From Acidobacteriota bacterium (GTDB lineage: Bacteria > Acidobacteriota > Blastocatellia > Chloracidobacteriales > Chloracidobacteriaceae), in contig JACQXX010000056.1 in NCBI GenBank assembly GCA_016208495.1, forward strand, positions 1-64,000: a DNA stretch of 64,000 bases, read 5' to 3'. A program made the position numbers and the translations under genes. Every line of letters starts with the position of its first letter. Positions within the stretch are counted from its first letter, which is position 1. Under the pieces are notes generated by a model. The model saw nothing but the letters and a program-made list of their open reading frames with translations. It was not told where the DNA came from and did not search any database. Positions 26,744 through 35,398 of this stretch are shown piece by piece.

Positions 26744-27331
26744 TCAGTTCGAAAACCCGGAACCCGGAACCCGGAACCCGGAACCCGGAACCCGGAACCC
26801 GGAACCCGGAACCCGGAACCCGGAACCCGGAACCCGGAACCCGGAACCCGGAACCCGGCACCCGGAACGAATACTGGCACCGCTCTCAGATTCCTTTGAC
26901 GGAATGGCTGTTCCCGGAGGCAGATTGTACTGATTATTCAGTGGATCCATGGTGTCTTTCGTCCGTGAAAAAGTCTCAACCTTGTCGCGTCTGACGATTT
27001 CAGCTTCAACATAGAGACCAGCCTGCTTGCTGGTTCGTTCAAAAAGTTTTTTGGCCTGTTTGCTCCCGTCACCATCAAATGGAAGAAAGGTGAAACCGGA
27101 AAGGATGCCGTAGCCTTTCTTTTGGGCTTCTTTTGAAAGCGCCTGTTGTTTGGTGTAGCTCTTTGCTTTTGATTCTGGATTTTCATATTGCAGAAAATCC
27201 AGGGCCGTTTGTTTATCAACCAGATAGCCCTTCACTACCTGGCGTCCAACGGGTTCCTGACCTATCGCTATCAGCGAAAACGACAAGACAAGACCCACCA
27301 TCAAAGTGATCATCCATATTGTGCGTGTCAT
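26744..27331 (-). CDS. Secreted protein of unknown function with repeat-derived tail
   Basis: This 195-residue frame begins with a signal peptide (WMITLMVGLVLSFSLIAIGQ). The globular part (about residues 25-150) contains VVKGYLVDKQTALDFLQ, KKGYGILSGFTFLPFDGDGSKQAKKLFE and VEAEIVRRDKVETFSRTKD; I do not recognise a family. The last 40 or so residues are GSGFRVP repeated, which is the AACCCGG array (26754-26858) read through: a 7-bp unit returns to the same frame every 21 bp, giving a 7-residue period. The natural C-terminus was probably replaced or extended by array growth. An IscB element is inserted about 30 bases upstream of the start. Confidence 0.7.
   Translation of the reverse strand: MTRTIWMITLMVGLVLSFSLIAIGQEPVGRQVVKGYLVDKQTALDFLQYENPESKAKSYTKQQALSKEAQKKGYGILSGFTFLPFDGDGSKQAKKLFERTSKQAGLYVEAEIVRRDKVETFSRTKDTMDPLNNQYNLPPGTAIPSKESESGASIRSGCRVPGSGFRVPGSGFRVPGSGFRVPGSGFRVPGSGFSN
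26754..26858. repeat. AACCCGG heptamer array, 15 copies
   Basis: Fifteen perfect tandem copies of AACCCGG are followed by one altered copy (CACCCGG). It starts with the same TTCGAAAACCCGG junction as the array at 5855. It is translated on the minus strand as the C-terminal tail of the gene at 26744-27331. Confidence 0.97.
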
Positions 27332-27376
27332 AGTGTGCTCACTTTCATCCTATCTTCAGCGTGGAAACCCGGTCCT

Positions 27377-28621
27377 TTAGGGCCGGGAGGAAAGGCTGCT
27401 CCTGCTTTGAAGTAAAGTTGTGGTTCTGGCCCTCAACCGAACACAGTTCGTTTTGATGTTGACGCTGTCGGTGAGACGAGTCCCGTCAATTGCACCCAGA
27501 GCGAAATACCCGCTACTGCGCTTGCCGGTGATAAACCCGATTCCTTTCACAGTTTGAATCAAATCAAACTTGCGCAGCCCAAACAGCTTGCTGGTTGGAA
27601 TCCGTTTCTGGCTGTGTTTGCCGGTGGTTTGCTGATAATCGCCGTTGCTGACGTGACGGTTGACGAAAACATTTCCGTTCCCGGCTTCTACGACTTCGCC
27701 ATCCTCACAACAAATGGCAATCGCATCAGTGGTGTGAGACTTGGGCAACTTCAGGAACTGCTCGCGCTTGTATTTGGTTTCGTAGCCGAAGGTTGGTTCA
27801 AACTCCCAGCCGGATACCTTGAGTTGGGACGCGATGATCCCCGCTTCGGTCGCCGGTTTGGTCACATTTCGTTTCGGTTTGATCTCAAACTTTCCCTGGT
27901 GCAACGCCTGATGACAGGTCAGGCACAGCGTGAGGAGATTTCCGTGATGGTTACCGCCCTGACGACTCTTGAACTGGAGGTGATGGACATTGAGTTTGAG
28001 GCTGTGGTTGATCTTTTGTCCGCTTTGACACTGGTGGCCGTCCCGGTGCAGCACGTAGGCTTTGACATGATACCAGTCCTTGAGCGGTCCGTTTTGATAT
28101 TCAACTCCGGTTACCTCCGGATTGACCAGCTTGTGAATGTCGAAACTTGCCGTTTCCACCTTCCATCGAGTCACAGGTAACAGCCGTTCCACCTGTCGTC
28201 GTTCCCGAAGATGCGACTCGACTTTGCTCCGAATCGAAGGTGGCAACCGGCCCGGGCGGCGCGATGCTCCCCGATTCTCAAATCTCGCCTGGCGATAGCG
28301 TGTTTTTCGGCTGCGCCTGGTCCGGCGATAGGCTTTGCGTTGTTCCATCTTGCGCGAAACATCAGTGCGTAAGGTGACTTCCGCCTGATACATCACTTTC
28401 CCATTCGCCACCGCCGCTGTGCCAACCTTGGCGCTTCCACTGTCCATCCCAGCCACCACTTCCTGCTTGTACTCCGATGAACCAAACCGCAGTTTGATGG
28501 TAAATGGCGTTTTCCGAACCACTTTCGCCTTCCCCTCTTTGAGCAACCACCTCGCCTTGGCCGGCGACGTCGGCATCAACGGTTTCCCCTCACAATTCAA
28601 AACATAGACAAAAACGAACAT
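27377..28621 (-). CDS. iscB: IscB RNA-guided nuclease (HNH + RuvC), Cas9 ancestor family
   Basis: This 414-residue protein has the full IscB order. The N-terminal PLMP domain is VYVLNCEGKPLMPTSPAKAR. RuvC-I is VVAGMDSGSAKVGTAAV, with its Asp. The arginine-rich bridge helix is KAYRRTRRSRKTRYRQARFE, and the RuvC-II Glu lies in KVETASFDIHKL. The HNH domain has LNVHHLQFKSRQGGNHHGNLLTLCLTCHQAL, RuvC-III is KSHTTDAIAICCE, and the C-terminal beta domain includes LFGLRKFDLIQTVKGIGFITG. IscB uses an omega RNA to cut DNA and is the presumed ancestor of Cas9. All visible catalytic residues are kept. The first zinc knuckle reads CQSG instead of CxxC, so one Cys is missing. The ATG at 28621 has a purine-rich AGAGAGGACA about 9 bases upstream. 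Confidence 0.93.
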   Translation of the reverse strand: MFVFVYVLNCEGKPLMPTSPAKARWLLKEGKAKVVRKTPFTIKLRFGSSEYKQEVVAGMDSGSAKVGTAAVANGKVMYQAEVTLRTDVSRKMEQRKAYRRTRRSRKTRYRQARFENRGASRRPGRLPPSIRSKVESHLRERRQVERLLPVTRWKVETASFDIHKLVNPEVTGVEYQNGPLKDWYHVKAYVLHRDGHQCQSGQKINHSLKLNVHHLQFKSRQGGNHHGNLLTLCLTCHQALHQGKFEIKPKRNVTKPATEAGIIASQLKVSGWEFEPTFGYETKYKREQFLKLPKSHTTDAIAICCEDGEVVEAGNGNVFVNRHVSNGDYQQTTGKHSQKRIPTSKLFGLRKFDLIQTVKGIGFITGKRSSGYFALGAIDGTRLTDSVNIKTNCVRLRARTTTLLQSRSSLSSRP

Positions 28622-28950
28622 AAGAAAAATGTCCTCTCTTCTCCTTGCGGAGAGTTGCGCGTATCAACCAACTGTGACCATTGGTTGAATCCGTCCTCCT
28701 CTCGACCGGATATGGGAAGGTTTGACGTGACGCGCACCGGAATTCCCTCCCGTTCCTTTTAACACGTTACCGTAGAGCGGCGGACTGAGGCGGCATCCGC
28801 CGGTACCTAATTTCTTCCCTATCGGTTCCCTGGATTTCGCCAGGGGGTCTGGTCAACCGAGGCTTGAACCACACCCAAACACCTCGGCCACTCCAAGCGT
28901 GGCATCGGGCCTTGGCACGACTCAAGCCTGGCCCTTTAGGGCCGGGTAGT
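28622..28950 (-). ncRNA. Omega RNA (HEARO) for IscB
   Basis: The 330 bases upstream of iscB fold into many stems. From the 5' side on the minus strand these are GGCCC-TAAA-GGGCC (28930-28943), a long-range GGCTTGA/TCAAGCC pairing (28923-28929 with about 28861-28867), CCCTGG-CGAAAT-CCAGGG, and GGCGGA...TCCGCC. Nearer the gene are CAACCAA...TTGGTTG and CTCTCC-GCAA-GGAG. This density of stems directly 5' of an iscB gene is what defines the HEARO/omega RNA class. In known systems the guide is at the RNA 5' end and comes from DNA outside the element, here just above position 28950. Confidence 0.75.
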
Positions 28951-28977
28951 TGACTTGAATATTTTGTTTTCGGGGGG

Positions 28978-29205
28978 CTGGATAATTTTTGAGGCTGAAG
29001 ACATTGGGCTGGGGGCTGAAGAAGTTGGGCTGAAAACATTGGGCTGAGAGGCTGAAGATTCGCAAGCTCAGGGCTGAAGGAAATGGGTAAAACCAATCTC
29101 AATCCCTCGTTGTCTTTAGCCCGAAGACCTCAGCCCAATGTCTTTAGCCCCCAGCCCCCAGCCCGACTTCTTCAGCCCGATGTCTTCAGCCCTGTTTTTC
29201 AATGC
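28978..29205. repeat. TTCAGCCC palindromic repeat block
   Basis: GGCTGAAGACATTGGGCTG units (28985-29060) face inverted copies CTTCAGCCCGATGTCTTCAG (29160-29190). The right end touches the stop of the M14 peptidase gene. If the omega RNA guide is copied from DNA flanking the element, it lies just before this block (about 28947-28978). Confidence 0.8.
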
Positions 29206-32144
29206 CGGTACCCGGCACTGACTCCGCTCAAGCCTGGGGCATAGATCAATCCGTTGAGAAACATTTTGGTTGACGCATGCCAGATGAACCGGAAGTTGGG
29301 TTCGGTTGCAAACAGGATCACGTGTCCGCCGCCAACCTGTTCTTCAACCACGTATGCGGTATCCTGGATGAACTGGTCGGTGTTTTTTTCCCAGATGTAG
29401 CCTGACAAATACAAATTTTTTCCTTCGAAGGTCAGGACGTTATTTCCGGTGTCGGTCAATTTAAAGAAGTTTCCAGAATTGACCAGCACCGGCAAGACAT
29501 CCTGATCATACCCAAAGGTCAGGAAGTGATCCCGGTTCACTTTGGCTTTCATAATTGCACCAGGGACTGGAAGCGGTTCTGGCTTCTTCTCTTTTTTTCC
29601 GCCTTTTGGTTTTTCGTCGGATTTTTCCTTGTCAGCTTCGGGCTTTTTGTCAGAGTCCTTCTTGTCGGCATCCGGTTTGTTTTTTGATTTTTCAGGTTTT
29701 TCAGTGTCTTTGGATTTTGAATCCTCAGTATCGTCAGATTTTGAATCGGTTCTGGCTTCCTCTGGTTTCGAGTCTTCGCCATCCACAATTCGCGCACTGG
29801 TCAGGGCCACGTCTTTGTCAGCCGCAAACGCGGAGGCATTTCCCAGACAAATGAGGGTGCCGCCTTCTTCGCACCATGCTTTCAGTTTTTGGATTCCACC
29901 TTCGCCAAAGCGTTCTTTGTAGGCATAAGGGCTGCCATCCGCCAGAATCAGCACGTTGAAATCAGCCATGCGAATGCCCTTAAAGACATCAATTGAAATG
30001 GGTGTGAACTCAACCCCAAATTCTTTTTCCAGCAAAAACCAGGTCGCGCCATAGGACGTCTGGCTCACGCCTTCGTTGGCGATGATGGCAATTTTTGGAG
30101 CTTTTAACGTGAAGACTGATTCCGAACCAATTCCAGTGATGCCAGTGTCGGTGTACGCTGTGTTGATGCTGTCAACGACAACGCCAAGTTCAACTGCCAG
30201 CTTTGCAATGCGGGTATGGAGCATTTCAGGATTTCGCTCGACCCGAACAATAAATGCCCCGCCTGGATAGTCTTTCCCGCCGGCTCGTAACGGACGCACC
30301 GCCGTGGCTACGCGGTAGCCTTCGCTCAGCAGTGTCAGCGCCAGTTTGTCACCGGCTTCAGTATCAGGTTTAAACACGTAAGCGGTGGTTGCACGAGCAG
30401 GCGCTTTGGCTTCAGGGATAATCGGAACGGAACGGCTTCCAGCGGTGGTATTTGGCTTTGAGGCCAGCATCAATTGGGTTGTGTCAACCTTGACGACATA
30501 GTCACCTTTGACAGCAGCGGCTTCTTCAAGCCAGTACGCATCAACGCCATAGGCCAGCGGCAAGGACCAGGCCGTTACATCATAGAAATCCTGCTCTTCT
30601 TTTGGGGCGCTGGTCCCGCGACGTTCATTGCGTTCGCGCTTTTCCTTCTGGCGTTTGAGAAACTCATCATCTTGCGGCGTGTGTTGTTCCAGGAGCGCTT
30701 TGGCAATTCGGGTTTGGGGTTGATTGAGTGTGACGATGTAACTTCCGGCTGGAAATTCACGGTTGCCAGCGGCTGACCCAAAATAATCATGGACTCCTTT
30801 GGCGGAAAATGATTCGCCGGCTTGTTGAACTTCAATCCCGTTGCGAAGCAGATTGGCCACCAGTTTGCTGGTCCGGCCAGGATCTTTCCCCGGCAACAAC
30901 ACAAATTGACGGATTTTGCCTTTCGTTCCCTCTTCAATCCCGGTTTTGAAAAACTGGTAGTAATCAAAGAGCCGGGCTTCACGATTGGCGGCAGCCGTTT
31001 CAATTGTAGCGAGGCTGGCGGTGACGTGCCGGGCAATCCCATCGCGAAACGTGACGTTGGTGCCGTCATCACGTCGCCAGTTGAGTCCTTTCCACCCGCC
31101 GCCATCGGTTTCGTATGTCATTCCGGTTGCGCCGTTTAATGCCGGCCAGCTATCCCAGTACCCTGGATAAAACAGATCAAACACGTCACGGACATAGTAA
31201 TTCCACCCATATCGGTCAAAGGCCGATGCATTGCCACGTCCGATCACATCCAGCCATTTGTTGGTGGTTTCCTTTGGCAAATTTGGGTTGATGGGCAGTG
31301 CGGCTGGCGGGAAAAAGAAATTGGCGGTTTGTCCGTGGTGATCGGCTGAAATCTGTGGATGCCACTCCAGAAACGCTTTCATCGAAGACTGTGATTCGAT
31401 TTGAGAGCTGGCAATCAGATCACGGTTCAGGTCAAACAGATAGTGGTTGTTGCGTCCATATACGCTCCACGGCTCATCGTGCTCCATTGCAAATGGTTCA
31501 GCCCGCCCAATTCCAACCGCGTTGTACCAGGTAGCAAATCGCTCGTGACCATCAGGATTTTGGGCCGGATTGATGAGCACAACCGTGTTTTTCAGGGCTT
31601 CAACAATTTTTGGATCCTGGCTCGCAACCAGTTGATACAACGTGTGCATGGCAGCTTCAAACCCGGCTGATTCATTGCCGTGGATGTTATAGCTGAGCCA
31701 GACCACAATTGGTGTTTCGGCTGCCAGTTTCCTGGCATCGGCTTCAGACAGTGTCCGTGGGTCAGCCAGTTTGGCGACATTGGCTTTGATCTGGTCGAGA
31801 CGGGCCATATTCTCGGGAGAACTGATGGCCAGCAGGTACATGGTCCGGCGTTCAGCCGTGCGTTCGCGCTCAATCACCTTCAATCGGTCTGATTTACCGG
31901 CATACTCACGCAGCACGCGCTCAAAGCTGGCATAGTTGGTGTGAAATTCACCGGGTTCGTATCCCAGAATTTTTGACGGGCGGGGAAATTCTTCCCGGTA
32001 GGGACCCCGCGCATAAAAATCAAAGCTGGCGGGGCTGGTTGCCAGTTGTGGAGTTGGCGTTTGAGCCAGTGCCGGAGCAACAGTTGCTAGACCGGCAAAG
32101 AGCGATAAAAAACACGCAGCAAACAGGAAAAGACGTTTCTTCAT
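29199..32144 (-). CDS. Secreted zinc carboxypeptidase, M14 family
   Basis: This 981-residue exported protein has a signal peptide (LFLFAACFLSLFAGLATVAPALA). The M14 domain is at about residues 60-380: SYNIHGNESAG carries the first zinc His and Glu, and LINPAQNPDGHERF and ADHHGQTANFFFPP are typical of the bacterial long-form members. The remaining 600 residues include domains with IPEAKAPARATTAYVFKPDTEAGD and a glutamine-amidotransferase-like segment (FNVLILADGSPYAYKERFGEGGI). A very acidic and basic linker rich in K/D/E/S (about 790-860) separates a final beta domain. It probably degrades peptides outside the inner membrane. The start at 32144 is the ATG next to the signal peptide. Confidence 0.85.
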   Translation of the reverse strand: MKKRLFLFAACFLSLFAGLATVAPALAQTPTPQLATSPASFDFYARGPYREEFPRPSKILGYEPGEFHTNYASFERVLREYAGKSDRLKVIERERTAERRTMYLLAISSPENMARLDQIKANVAKLADPRTLSEADARKLAAETPIVVWLSYNIHGNESAGFEAAMHTLYQLVASQDPKIVEALKNTVVLINPAQNPDGHERFATWYNAVGIGRAEPFAMEHDEPWSVYGRNNHYLFDLNRDLIASSQIESQSSMKAFLEWHPQISADHHGQTANFFFPPAALPINPNLPKETTNKWLDVIGRGNASAFDRYGWNYYVRDVFDLFYPGYWDSWPALNGATGMTYETDGGGWKGLNWRRDDGTNVTFRDGIARHVTASLATIETAAANREARLFDYYQFFKTGIEEGTKGKIRQFVLLPGKDPGRTSKLVANLLRNGIEVQQAGESFSAKGVHDYFGSAAGNREFPAGSYIVTLNQPQTRIAKALLEQHTPQDDEFLKRQKEKRERNERRGTSAPKEEQDFYDVTAWSLPLAYGVDAYWLEEAAAVKGDYVVKVDTTQLMLASKPNTTAGSRSVPIIPEAKAPARATTAYVFKPDTEAGDKLALTLLSEGYRVATAVRPLRAGGKDYPGGAFIVRVERNPEMLHTRIAKLAVELGVVVDSINTAYTDTGITGIGSESVFTLKAPKIAIIANEGVSQTSYGATWFLLEKEFGVEFTPISIDVFKGIRMADFNVLILADGSPYAYKERFGEGGIQKLKAWCEEGGTLICLGNASAFAADKDVALTSARIVDGEDSKPEEARTDSKSDDTEDSKSKDTEKPEKSKNKPDADKKDSDKKPEADKEKSDEKPKGGKKEKKPEPLPVPGAIMKAKVNRDHFLTFGYDQDVLPVLVNSGNFFKLTDTGNNVLTFEGKNLYLSGYIWEKNTDQFIQDTAYVVEEQVGGGHVILFATEPNFRFIWHASTKMFLNGLIYAPGLSGVSAGYRH

Positions 32145-32530
32145 AGTTTTATTGACGTGAATGAAGCCTGATTGAATTGAGATGTGTGGAGTTGTTTGAC
32201 CCAATTCCTATGGTACATAACCACGGAATTCTGACAACCAAAATGACAAAATGACAGGAGGACAGGGGACAGGGAGACAGAGAGACAAGGAGACAGGGTG
32301 ACCGGGTGACCGGGTGACCGGGTGACAAGATGACAGGGAGACAGGGAGACAGGGAGACAGGGAGACGGCCAAGATAACGGTTTGAGGCCCGCAGGGTCGC
32401 CGTGGTGCGAAGCCCACGGTTCTTGGCGCCTATGGGTGATAAGGAAAAGGGAGCCCCGAAGATTATCTCCGTTGCTCCCTTGATTGTCTGCTATTTGCCT
32501 GGGCCTGTGCAACAAACAGTTCGTGTTGCC
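32145..32530. repeat. Intergenic region with 8-bp tandem repeats
   Basis: From about 32250 to 32365 there are tandem GGGTGACC (four copies, 32297-32328) and GGGAGACA (four copies, 32335-32366) with imperfect relatives on the left. The period is 8, unlike the 7 of most arrays. The rest of this 386-bp gap, including 32430-32525, shows no gene or signal I can identify. Confidence 0.8.
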
Positions 32531-33661
32531 TTACTTTTGTCCCCGGCTCTTTTTCTCATTGCTTTGTTTGACAACCGGGGTTTCGGATGAATTCTGAGTG
32601 CCGTTTTGTTTTTGCTTTTCGTCGTCTTTGTTAAAGGTTTTGACCTTGCCGCCAGCCGTGGTCAAGGTGGCATCCGGCGTCGTCAGATCAGTTTTCGGCA
32701 GGTTAAACATGGCTTCGATTTCCGGTTTGAGTTGCTCGTTTTTGGTGAGCACGACACCATCTTTATTGACGTCATAGTTGGCACCAAAAATTTCAGTCTT
32801 CATTCGTGCCAGCAATCCCTTGCGTTCAACCAGGGTTTCCTTGGTTTCAGCCGTTGGACTTGGATCGGGAACTTCCATCCCAAACCGTTCCAGGAATTCA
32901 GCCGCTTTATCCCGATATTCGCTATTGGGGAACTCTCGCACCAGACGTGAAAAATACTTGGCGGCTTCGGGGGTGTCTTCCTTCTCAACCAGGGCCGAAC
33001 CGACCAGGAAGAGCACTTCGTCAACATAGGAAAATTCAGGATATTTTTTCAACATATCCCGGCCACGCGAAACAACCGCATTCCACCCCTGACGGTACTT
33101 GAAGTAAAACCGGGTGATGCCCAGTTCGTGCATGCCGAGCTGCTCGCGGACAAATTTCAGTTTGTCTTTGACTTCGGGGTTGAGGTCGGTTTGGGGGTAT
33201 TCCTTTTGAATCCGTACCAGTTCGCGTTCAGCCGCGCGGGCTTCGGTCCAATCCCGGTTTGGGGCATCAACCTGGCGGATGTGAATATCGGCAATTTTCA
33301 AGAGCACATCGTCGGCCAGTTGATGATTTGGGAAAAACTGCAGCCATTCACGATATTCCACTTCAGCCTGAGCCAGATTGGATGAGCCGCCTTCGCGATA
33401 AAACGAATCGGCAATCAGGAGCTTGGCTAGAGGCAGAATCGGGCTGTTGTCATAGGTACTGATCATGGTGTTGAGCAGGATGCGGCCTTCTTCATAGCGT
33501 CGCTTTTGAATCGCCTTCAGCCCGTCAACGTAAATTTCCCGGTCACGTCCATCGCGTGGGGCTTCACTTTCAACCTTTTTGGCCGCCTTGTCGCCGCAAC
33601 CAATCGCCTGCAGCGCCAGCAGACCAATGCAGAATCCAATCAATATCCGTTTGAATGCCAT
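32531..33661 (-). CDS. BamD-like outer-membrane assembly lipoprotein with TPR repeats
   Basis: This 376-residue lipoprotein has a lipobox LQAIGC near residue 20 after a hydrophobic signal. The mature part is made of TPR-like helices: YVDGLKAIQKRRYEEGRILLNTMISTY, AEVEYREWLQFFPNHQLADDVLLKIADI and AAKYFSRLVREFPNSEYRDKAAEFL, in pieces, match the BamD/YfiO pattern. BamD is the essential helper of BamA for outer-membrane protein insertion. The C-terminal 100 residues are extra, low in complexity and rich in K, Q, T and N. The start at 33661 has AAAGGAAG a few bases upstream. It is downstream of rpe and the PASTA gene in the same direction. Confidence 0.85.
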   Translation of the reverse strand: MAFKRILIGFCIGLLALQAIGCGDKAAKKVESEAPRDGRDREIYVDGLKAIQKRRYEEGRILLNTMISTYDNSPILPLAKLLIADSFYREGGSSNLAQAEVEYREWLQFFPNHQLADDVLLKIADIHIRQVDAPNRDWTEARAAERELVRIQKEYPQTDLNPEVKDKLKFVREQLGMHELGITRFYFKYRQGWNAVVSRGRDMLKKYPEFSYVDEVLFLVGSALVEKEDTPEAAKYFSRLVREFPNSEYRDKAAEFLERFGMEVPDPSPTAETKETLVERKGLLARMKTEIFGANYDVNKDGVVLTKNEQLKPEIEAMFNLPKTDLTTPDATLTTAGGKVKTFNKDDEKQKQNGTQNSSETPVVKQSNEKKSRGQK

Positions 33662-33912
33662 AAACTTCCTTTGTGAAAATGTTTGTCGTCTTCGGGGCAG
33701 TCGTTTGGTCAAGAGAGCTATATATAATTGTTTTTGAAGTCAATACGTTACAGATGGATAATGTTATTTTTTCTGACGAGTGCGATTGATGCCTGTTGGC
33801 TACAAAAACAAACCAGATCGAGCGTACCGGAGGAGTTCACTGGTATTGAGTGAGGGGATGAGTCTGGCCGCGCGATATGTGACCTTTTGGGCCTGAACCG
33901 AAAAACGAAGCG

Positions 33913-34599
33913 CTATGAAATATTTGCAGTGGCAAGCCCTTCGGCTGCGGCCTGCATTGCTTGAACGGCAGCCCCGATGTCCGGAGCCCCAAAAATAGCT
34001 GAGCCGGCAACGATCCATTCGGCGCCGTGTTCGACCAGCGACCGGACGTTGTTTGGACCAATACCGCCATCAACTTCGATGCGAACATTCAAATTGCGCT
34101 CAGTGATCATTTGACGCAGCCGAGCGATTTTTTGAAGCGAGGTGGGAATAAACTTTTGACCGCCAAATCCCGGATTGACCGTCATGATCAGGATAAAATC
34201 AGCATAGGGAAGCACTTCATCCAGCAATGCCAGCGAGGTCCCTGGGTTGATGGCAATGCCTGGCTGGGCACCAAGCTTGCGGATGGCTTCAAGGGTCCGA
34301 TGCAAATGGGTGACGGCCTCGACGTGGACTGAAATCGAAGTAGATCCAGCCCGGGCAAAGGCGTCAATGTAGCGATCCGCCTCTGAAATCATCAGGTGGG
34401 TATCGAGTGGCATATCTGTAACACGGCGAAGGGCTTCGACCACCAGCGGACCAATCGTGATGTTGGGGACATAATGGCCGTCCATCACATCAACGTGGAG
34501 GAGCTGGGCGCCAGCCGCTTCAACCATCTGGACTTGTTCGCCGAGCCGGGCAAAATCAGCCGACAAAATCGAAGGAGCAATTTTAATTTCAGGGATCAT
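33913..34599 (-). CDS. rpe: Ribulose-phosphate 3-epimerase
   Basis: It interconverts ribulose 5-phosphate and xylulose 5-phosphate in the pentose phosphate pathway. This 228-residue TIM barrel has all hallmarks: IAPSILSADFARLGEQV, the metal site in HVDVMDGHYVPNITIGP and THLMI, MTVNPGFGGQKFI, and VDGGIGPNNV with the final VAGSAIFG. I chose the ATG at 34599 because it forms an ATGA overlap with the stop of the upstream PASTA gene, suggesting translational coupling; the ATG at 34608 is an alternative. Confidence 0.95.
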   Translation of the reverse strand: MIPEIKIAPSILSADFARLGEQVQMVEAAGAQLLHVDVMDGHYVPNITIGPLVVEALRRVTDMPLDTHLMISEADRYIDAFARAGSTSISVHVEAVTHLHRTLEAIRKLGAQPGIAINPGTSLALLDEVLPYADFILIMTVNPGFGGQKFIPTSLQKIARLRQMITERNLNVRIEVDGGIGPNNVRSLVEHGAEWIVAGSAIFGAPDIGAAVQAMQAAAEGLATANIS

Positions 34600-35096
34600 A
34601 ACTGGCATACCAAATGGGAAGGCGAAACTGATTTTCGAGAGCGCTCGGTCTGGTTGTGATCTGATGGCAGCCGAAACGCAATAAGAACGCCGCAGAGATC
34701 TTCGCTCCACGGAGTCATATCCAGGGACGGTTGAGTTGGAGGGGCAAGTGGGGGTGAATCTGTGGTCCGCGAGGTTTGTTTCACGCGGCTGACATTAATT
34801 CGAAGCGTGGTTGACCCGCCTTTGCGGATGATGGCGCCAGGTTTCGGATACTGGCGGAGCACTTTACCGGGTTGTTCCTGGGAATCAAAGACATCAATCA
34901 CTTCGACCTTCATGCCGACCTGGGCCGCACTTTTCCGAGCCTGATCTTCGTTTTTACCAATCACGTCTGGGACAGCCACTTCTTCACCACGGGAGAAGTA
35001 GTAGGTCAGGATCGCACTGGAAATAAAAACAACCGCAAAGATCAAGATCATCAACAGTCGTCGCAGAATAATCCAAAGTGTTTTTGCAAAACCCAT
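34596..35096 (-). CDS. Membrane-anchored PASTA domain protein
   Basis: This 166-residue protein has one membrane helix (about residues 5-35, ILRRLLMILIFAVVFISSAILTYYF). An extracytoplasmic PASTA domain follows: VAVPDVIGKNEDQARKSA, VIDVFDSQEQPGKVLRQYPKPGAIIRKGGSTTLRINVS in pieces. PASTA domains bind peptidoglycan fragments or beta-lactams and are usually attached to Ser/Thr kinases or penicillin-binding proteins. There is no kinase here, only a single PASTA unit. The C-terminal 50 residues are unstructured. The start at 35096 (MGFAKTLWIILRR) is the ATG next to the membrane helix. It is first in a run with rpe and bamD. Confidence 0.85.
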   Translation of the reverse strand: MGFAKTLWIILRRLLMILIFAVVFISSAILTYYFSRGEEVAVPDVIGKNEDQARKSAAQVGMKVEVIDVFDSQEQPGKVLRQYPKPGAIIRKGGSTTLRINVSRVKQTSRTTDSPPLAPPTQPSLDMTPWSEDLCGVLIAFRLPSDHNQTERSRKSVSPSHLVCQL

Positions 35097-35337
35097 GTTT
35101 TCTCGGGCGATATGTGCCGAACCCTGTGTGGATCCACACACGGCCAGCCCAATCGTGAATCAGAAAAAGGATGTTCGGGTTTTCAGTCATGCCGCGCATC
35201 GAAAGCCACCTGATGAGGTGGTGATGACGTTGCAGTGTGGTAAATCCCATGTCAGCCGAAAATTAGTTTTTCCCAGATGGGGGAGCAAGTGTACACGGTT
35301 CCAAACGGGCTTTCAACGTGCACTGTCAAGACCTTTC

Positions 35338-35366
35338 TTGACGCTTTCCAGGGAAACTGCGATACT
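35338..35366 (+). promoter_or_regulatory. Promoter of the ABC exporter gene
   Basis: TTGACG (35338-35343), a 17-base spacer ending in CTGC (an extended -10), and GATACT (35361-35366). The start point would be about 26 bases before the ATG at 35399. The rest of the 302-bp divergent gap holds no other clear signal. Confidence 0.65.
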
Positions 35367-35398
35367 CGCGCTTCTTTTTCCTTCCCTCATCTGAGTTT

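Larger units (their letters stand above)
27365..28950 (-). mobile_element. IscB transposon-like element (IS200/IS605 superfamily, non-autonomous)
   Basis: This unit of about 1.6 kb contains iscB and its upstream RNA region. Both ends carry an almost identical imperfect palindrome in the same orientation: CCCGGTCCTTTAGGGCCGGG at 27368-27387 and CCTGGCCCTTTAGGGCCGGG at 28927-28946. Direct copies of subterminal hairpins, with no inverted terminal repeats and no evident target duplication, fit the single-strand IS200/IS605 mechanism. No tnpA transposase is present, so the element would need one in trans. Exact ends cannot be fixed without an empty site. It lies between the secreted protein gene and a TTCAGCCC repeat block. 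Confidence 0.8.

Noticed and set aside
27554-28180. 208-codon open frame antisense to iscB
   Set aside because: It is fully covered by iscB on the minus strand, which has all family motifs; the plus frame shows none.
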